A stretch of 64,000 bases of DNA from Volvox africanus. Its lineage: Eukaryota > Chlorophyta > Chlorophyceae > Chlamydomonadales > Volvocaceae. Shown piece by piece: positions 58,301 through 64,000 of the stretch. A program made the position numbers and the translations under genes. Positions within the stretch are counted from its first letter, which is position 1, and each line of letters starts with the position of its first letter. Location of the stretch: positions 186,001 to 250,000 of the forward strand of contig BSDZ01000030.1 of assembly GCA_030268105.1 (NCBI GenBank). Direction: 5' to 3'. Below the pieces are notes generated by a model. It was not told where the DNA came from. It saw nothing but the letters and a program-made list of their open reading frames with translations, and did no database searches.

Positions 58301-61300
58301 TACCTGCACGGCAGTATGGGAATGTATGAAATGTACGGGTAAAGTGAGGACGAGACCGCGCGTCCGGGAGATGCAGGCAAATGGAAGCAGCGCCAATCGG
58401 AACGAGAGGCTAGGTAGCCCCTCCAAACAGACCACGAGAAACAAAAACACAACATCCTTTTCGTTGCGGAGAGGATCAACGTAAAATGCGTGGAGGAACC
58501 GAGAAAATTGCGCCCGCCAGATATTGCCTCAATCCCGAATTGAGAGACGAATTGAGAGCACCGCAAGAGTGGAGCTGCAACCGTTCGTGTCTCCCCTCCC
58601 CTCCCCTCCCCTCCCCTCCCCTCCCCTCCCCTCCCCTCCCCTCCCCTCCCCTCCCCTCCCCTCCCCTCCCCTCCCCTCCCCTCCCCTCCCCTCCCCTCCC
58701 CTCCCCTCCCCTCCCCTCCCCTCCCCTCCCCTCCCCTCCCCTCCCCTCCCCTCCCCTCCCCTCCCCTCCCCTCCCCTCCCCTCCCCTCCCCTCCCCTCCC
58801 CTCCCCTCCCCTCCCCTCCCCTCCCCTCCCCTCCCCTCCCCTCCCCTCCCCTCCCCTCCCCTCCCCTCCCCTCCCCTCCCCTCCCCTCCCCTCCCCTCCC
58901 CTCCCCTCCCCTCCCCTCCCCTCCCCTCCCCTCCCCTCCCCTCCCCTCCCCTCCCCTCCCCTCCCCTCCCCTCCCCTCCCCTCCCCTCCCCTCCCCTCCC
59001 ACCTTCCACATAAGTCCACAAGCTCATGTAGCCATGACTCCTCCGCCCCTCCGTCCTCCGAAACTGCCACCTCCGCCTCCGTCATATCCGCGTCCTCACT
59101 TTCCCCGCCGCCACCGCGAGCCTCGCCGCCGTGCCGTCGATGCTGCCGTCGCCGTCGTTGCGCTGCAGCCTTGGCCAGCCACAGCAGTCGGCGGCTATGG
59201 AGAGCCACCAGCGGCGCCAGCAGGCCGCCGCCAGCGTACTGCGGCTCCGCCGCCGCCAGCATCGCCGCCGTCGCCAGGTGGTCCAAGCAGCGGGAGCGCC
59301 ATCCCTGGAGCTTGCGTCGCGTCTGGACCAGGCCCAGAAAGTACTCGTGCTGCCACTCCCCTAACCTCCAGAATCCGTGTCGCCGTACAACATCCAGGAT
59401 CCAAAAGGGGAGCTAGGTTTGCAATCAGTTGTTTTGTCTTACATCGGTTCAGTATGTCGCCATCTCTTGTCGTACTGTGTATAGCTATTGCTTATTTAGG
59501 AAATGCAGCGAGATATGCAGATGCAGACAGCAGATGGAGGGTGTGGCATGGTCCCTAAGGACGAGAGACCGAACCGGGATGCAAGGACTTAGGAAAATGA
59601 AAAAGTGAGTCAGTAAAGCGAACAGCGCAGAGCTATCAGGGCAACGGGATAGCAAGGCACCGCACCGGAACCCGGCGAACCCCGGGCTGGGGGAGGATGC
59701 GGCTGAGCATCTTGGATGGCAACCGCTGAGGCAACGCGGGCAGTTACTGCATACGACATATTGATACATAATACCTTTCACCGACCAGAAGAGTAGTATT
59801 TGATTTGAGCTCCAATCCATGCTGTACAACAGAGAATCATGAGGACACTGTACGACACCCACCAGTCAAGACCTTTGCGGCCCGTGTCCACAAGTCGGTC
59901 GCTACCACACACGCCGCCTGGTAGCGCCAGTCGCGCCGTACAAAGGCCATGTACGGCATCCGGCTACTATTGTACCACAACTCATCAACGTCATCGGAAG
60001 TAATGCCGTATTCCAATGCTTCCGTTGGCGGAGCCGCCGCGGTTGAAAGGACCACCAGTACGCCGGCGGTGGCGGCACCTCTGTCGTCCGTCTCCACAGC
60101 CGCCGCCGTTGCCGCCGGTGACGAGCGTGCAGTCACAACTGATGCATCCACAACAGCCCAGACGTTGTATAAAGGATGGTAAGGCGCAATCATTTCGTAG
60201 TGCAGCACGGCGAGTTGCTCGAGACGGAACGCCCGCGATTCTGGATCTGGATCCAATCTTATCGCCGCTGTGGCGGACCGTACCTGCGACATAGCTCCAA
60301 AGGCAGCACCCAAGATCACGTGAGACGTGTTTTGAAGAGGTGTTATTAACCCGTCAAGGTATATTTCCGAGATAAAATCACAGAAGTAATTCAAGTTGAG
60401 CAGCGCAACCTGAGCTGCAATACAGCTCAACCCCTCAAATTCGCAAACGGCCCCTCTTTGGCTAGCCCCTTACCGAACCACGAAACAGAAAACCCCTCTC
60501 CCTCTCCCTCTCCCTCTCCCTCTCCCTCTCCCTCTCCCTCTCCCTCTCCCTCTCCCTCTCCCTCTCCCTCTCCCTCTCCCTCTCCCTCTCCCTCTCCCTC
60601 TCCCTCTCCCTCTCCCTCTCCCTCTCCCTCTCCCTCTCCCTCTCCCTCTCCCTCTCCCTCTCCCTCTCCCTCTCCCTCTCCCTCTCCCTCTCCCTCTCCC
60701 TCTCCCTCTCCCTCTCCCTCCTGCCAGCCCAGCCCGCTCTCACCGCCATGCGCCACAGTTTCGCCAGCTGCGTCAGGGCCTGCTCCGCCAGGACCTCTGG
60801 CTGCTGCTGCTGCGCAGGCGATGTCCCCGGCAGCGGAGGCAACAACGATGGTTGTTGTTGTTGTTGCTGCTGCTGCTTCTGTACGCGGAATGCCCCCACC
60901 TCCAAGTTAAGCGCCGCTTCGTTCAGTAGCCGCCTGGGGAGCAGAGCAGAGCACACAGCAGGGAGGTATCCCTTCAGCCCCATGCTTCCCTAAAGTTTGA
61001 TGAGGAGTCGACAATGTCAGGCCCATGCGGTCTGCATGATCCTTAGCTGTAGAGTGCACCAAGATGCAGCATGAAAGTCTTCGCTCGCGTACGGACACGC
61101 GTGGCTCATTCCCCAGTCGCTTTGGCTGGGGTTCAGAGTGGGTTGGGGAGGCCACCACAGCGATTCTCGAGTGAGGGAAGGGGGTAGGTTGGCGATCTGA
61201 CTTGGGTAGCCTGGACTACTACCACGAGCCACCTTGCTACCACCTTGCTTTCGCTCCGAAGACACTCGTTCCATCCGCGCAGCGTCGATGGCCCGTATGC

Positions 61301-63885
61301 TGTGGGCCACGCCCTGAAATTGCGTTTTTGCAGCCTCCTCGATTAACACCCAATCTTCGATCCTGCACACAGTCCCACCTGGCAGCGTCCGTGTACAGCG
61401 CCTGCAGTGCGCCCCAGGACTGAAGCCGAGTGGGATTCAGCGCCAGGTCGTACAGAACCACAGACGCATCCGCCTCCAGTTCCGCCGAGGAGTCGCTGGC
61501 GGCGCACAACAGGCTGGTAGCAACGGTAGTGGCGGGGGGCGCGCTGACGGCGCCGCCACCTCCGCCGCCGCCGGCTCTGTGCGGCTGTAATCGCACTTGC
61601 AAGGGGTCTTGGTCCAGGCCTCGCGCACGAAGGATACAGAAGTACAGCCAACGGTGGACCTGTGACGCGGCGTCAGCGTCAGCATTGCCGCCGCGTTAAG
61701 GGCAGCGTCAGCGCGGCACGCAACGGCAGCAGAAGGCACGACATGTTCGGAGTTAGGAAAGCGTCAAGTACGTAAAGAAAGTAGGAGCGGCCGCCACTAT
61801 CGAGCGGTGCCGCCGCTGCAAGTACATACCATTTACCGTATCAAAGACAGACAGACAGACAGACAGTCAGTTGCCCCCTACGGAGAGGCACTCGGGCTAG
61901 ATCCTTTGCGGACCCTCGTACAGTGACAGAAGAGAATACCCCGGGTAGAAACAGGAAACACACGCCACAGGCATGCATGAGAGCGAGGGGGAGATCGAGA
62001 GGGGTGAGAGGGAGAGACAGACAGACAGACAGATAGACAGAGACAAAGAAAGCACAAGGGAGAGCGGAGAGCAAGAGACATAACATTTAAATGAACAAGC
62101 GATAGAGAGACGCCGCGTTCAGTTGATACGTCGTGCAGCAAAAATGGGGCAGGTGCCGATGCATACATCGTCAACGGCTCATCCCTGCCAACTAATTGAT
62201 GCAGTGGGTGCGTGGTTTCCTTGGCTCCGACATGGACTGCACACTGCGGCCCTTCCTGTCCCGAACACCGTCGTCCGGCAGCTGTTAATTCAGTGCTATC
62301 CTTCCTGACCGCCAATCAATGGAAATGCGTGAAACCCTTTAGGTGTGTGAAGGACTGTGGCATGAACCGCATCCTGCTCGGCCGTTTCGTGCGGGTTCAT
62401 TCCTCACATCCCCCCCTTGCTCACACTCGCAGTGAGTGAAAGACACGTTACACGGGGTTTCCAGACCCGTGATGCGATGGTCACACTCCGCTAGCGAACA
62501 CCCCCCCTACACACGCACATTCCTCAGCATTTTCCACGCAGCCCGACACTCCACTCCAACAGGCCATGTTCAGGTTAGTGCTGCAAGAGTTGAGAACAGG
62601 AAGCCAATGGATTTGTCGATGTCGGGTGAATTCGCAGCGCTCGTGGTTGTTTCTGTGAACGTACCTCCCAAAGAGGATCCGCTTCACGCTGCCGCCGGGC
62701 CTCCAACGCAAGAAACTCTGGCACCTGCTCCCGCAGCGGGGAGGCTGTCGTTCCTTCCGCCGTTGCCAACCCTGAGCCCGCGGCCGCCGTCCCCGCATCG
62801 GCAACAGCAGCCGGAGACACAGCCGCAGCCGGGAGAGCCTCACCGGCATCAGTCTTAGCTGCCTTCATAAGCCGTGGTTGTGACGGCTGCGGCGGCGGTT
62901 TCAGCCACTCTGGCAGTTGAGCCGCAGGGTTGAATGCAAGCGCCAGGTTGTCTTGGAGGGGGTTGTACAGGTAGCAGTGCGCGCAGCTGTTCGTGACGAG
63001 GGCCTCCGACAAGGCAGGTAGAGAACTGGCCAGGAAGTCCAAGGTCGGCAGCAGGCCCTGCTGCCGCCGACCCCACACGTTTAATTAGTAAACGAAGAGA
63101 ACGAAAACAGAAGAGAGAGGAAGCATACACTGAAGCGCGAATGTATCGTGTAAGGGGTAAGGGGAAGTGTACGCAAAGCACAAAAAATGGGAGGAAGTGG
63201 CAAAACATAACCGATAGTAGGAAGGTTTAAGTTGGAACGTATTAGTACTGAAGTCACGACCAGCCTCCGTAGATGTTCTTTCAGAGCGCAGGCACACACG
63301 CTCGACACGGTACTAAACAGGCCTCCAGCCCACCATATTACACCATACCCTGCCACCAACTGTGGCCGACCCCGCGGTCACAGTTGCAACAGCAGCAGCA
63401 ACAGCAGCAGAAGCAGCAGCCTCTGCTAACCCGGCCTCTGGTCGAAGCCTGTTCAAGGCACAATTCCCCCACGCACTCAAGCCGATGTACTCCCCTCCCC
63501 CCACGTCCCGGGCCACACCCCAGTCCCCATCCTACCCCCAGCTGCGCGGCAAAGCCCGCATCCAGAGCCGCCCGCGCCTCCCCCGACAGCCCTGGAACTT
63601 CCGGTGGTGCAGCCAACAGAATTGCGTGAGGCCCCACGGTGCGCCATAGCAGCCGGGCGTCATCAACCCCGGGCACGAAGGGCGTGTCGCTGGCTCCCTC
63701 CGCAGCGGCAGTTTCAGCAGCCGCCTGCGAGAGGCGACCAAATTCACTTACATTCAGCAACATCGCCGCCTTATGAGGTGCTGGAAGCAATTCAAGTGTT
63801 GGGACGATGAAATTGTGGAAGTACAGGTTCGGACACAGCACAGGCAGCACTTGCGACATCAGGCGGCCGAAAGGAGCCAAAATAA
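51284..63885 (-). CDS. CABIN1: CABIN1/HIR3-like subunit of the HIRA histone H3.3 chaperone complex, 5' partial
   Basis: Thirteen exons agree in phase: 63885-63536, 63060-62665, 61659-61379, 60933-60744, 60283-59863, 59360-59003, 58303-58045, 57622-57531, 57288-56220, 55755-55675, 55144-54122, 53797-51938 and 51469-51284 (about 2190 residues visible). Joins confirm each other, for example [20 protein letters not shown] and [12 protein letters not shown]. Blocks matching plant CABIN1 in order are: [19 protein letters not shown]; a TPR-like [17 protein letters not shown] with [35 protein letters not shown]; and [19 protein letters not shown]. Low-complexity insertions (Gln, Ala, acidic runs) and a 620-codon Gln/Ala-rich exon enlarge it. 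The last residues are Arg/Gln-rich before TAA at 51286-51284. Family role: scaffold of the HIRA complex for replication-independent nucleosome assembly in the nucleus. The first modelled exon border (63885) is weak; the true start lies beyond 64000. Confidence 0.8.
52300..52352. repeat. CTG/CAG tract encoding polyglutamine in the CABIN1-like gene
   Basis: Run of CTG triplets on the plus strand, read as CAG on the coding strand, giving 11 consecutive Gln in exon 12. Shorter Gln runs recur nearby. Confidence 0.85.
58591..59000. repeat. (CTCCC)82 pentanucleotide satellite
   Basis: Exactly 410 bases of uninterrupted CTCCC, reading GGGAG on the coding strand of the CABIN1-like gene. It starts within the first few bases of the intron after exon 6 (donor at 59002-59001). 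The long Pro-Leu-Pro-Ser and Glu-Gly-Arg-Gly frames across it are artefacts. Confidence 0.98.
60494..60722. repeat. (CCCTCT)38 hexanucleotide satellite
   Basis: About 38 uninterrupted units, purine-rich on the coding strand. It begins about 20 bases after the 5' splice site at 60743 of the CABIN1-like gene. Confidence 0.97.
61845..61866. repeat. (CAGA)n microsatellites in a CABIN1-like intron
   Basis: Short CAGA run here and a second one at about 62017-62040, both in the intron 61660-62664. Confidence 0.85.
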
Positions 63886-64000
63886 CTCCAGGGGCCGCAG
63901 TTGAGGCAAGTTAACGATGCAGAGAAGGAGAGCAGCCGTAATCGGAAAAGAAAAGGGCCGTAAAAGCTGCATTACAGGTGCGCTGGTTTCTGTTTAGATG

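Noticed and set aside
58476..59558. Long overlapping open frames on both strands (Pro-Leu-Pro-Ser and Glu-Gly-Arg-Gly repeats)
   Set aside because: They are simple translations of the CTCCC satellite; exons of the CABIN1-like gene explain both flanks.
60427..60910. Ser-Pro and Arg-Glu repeat proteins
   Set aside because: Translations of the CCCTCT array inside an intron.

Overview
The window looks like nuclear DNA of a volvocine green alga (Volvox, Gonium or Eudorina type). Its genes are GC-rich and broken into many short exons with GT-AG introns. The poly(A) signal TGTAA follows at least two genes. The proteins carry long alanine-, glutamine- and proline-rich tracts, and the introns are full of micro- and minisatellites. 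The species cannot be fixed from sequence alone. All gene models below were built by hand from reading frame, splice-site phase and remembered family motifs; no search was run.

Layout. 838-2017 (-): 5' part of a MAK/ICK-type protein kinase, running off the window start. 2471-4306 (+): complete ribosomal protein eL34. 5161-8990 (-): a truncated (2/2) hemoglobin with a very long low-complexity tail, carrying two apparent lesions. 10.9-13.8 kb (-): an unrecognised multi-exon gene. 14.4-24.2 kb: a decayed, relatively AT-rich retroelement with a reverse transcriptase. A complete 4.3-kb CACTA (EnSpm-type) DNA transposon is nested inside it, and a hairpin-rich block probably is too. 24.3-26.3 kb: a SINE-like repeat and degenerate fragments. 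26359-28853 (+): a D27-like beta-carotene isomerase. 31413-36168 (+): an intact paralogue of the first hemoglobin, with the same exon phases and near-identical exon sizes. 39425-44821 (+): a plastid-type SET-domain methyltransferase of the Rubisco LSMT group. 47.8-49.7 kb (-): exon-like sequence not recognised. 51284-63885 (-): most of a large CABIN1/HIR3-like subunit of the HIRA histone-chaperone complex, whose 5' end lies beyond the window.

The genes do not form an operon or an obvious pathway. They are separate eukaryotic housekeeping and accessory genes. The most unusual material is (i) the hemoglobin pair with shared C-terminal extensions, one copy apparently decaying, (ii) the CACTA element with intact 26-bp terminal inverted repeats, 3-bp target duplication and dense GCGTTAG subterminal repeats, sitting in frame inside the retroelement's coding sequence, and (iii) purine-rich satellite arrays placed directly after 5' splice sites in the CABIN1-like gene.
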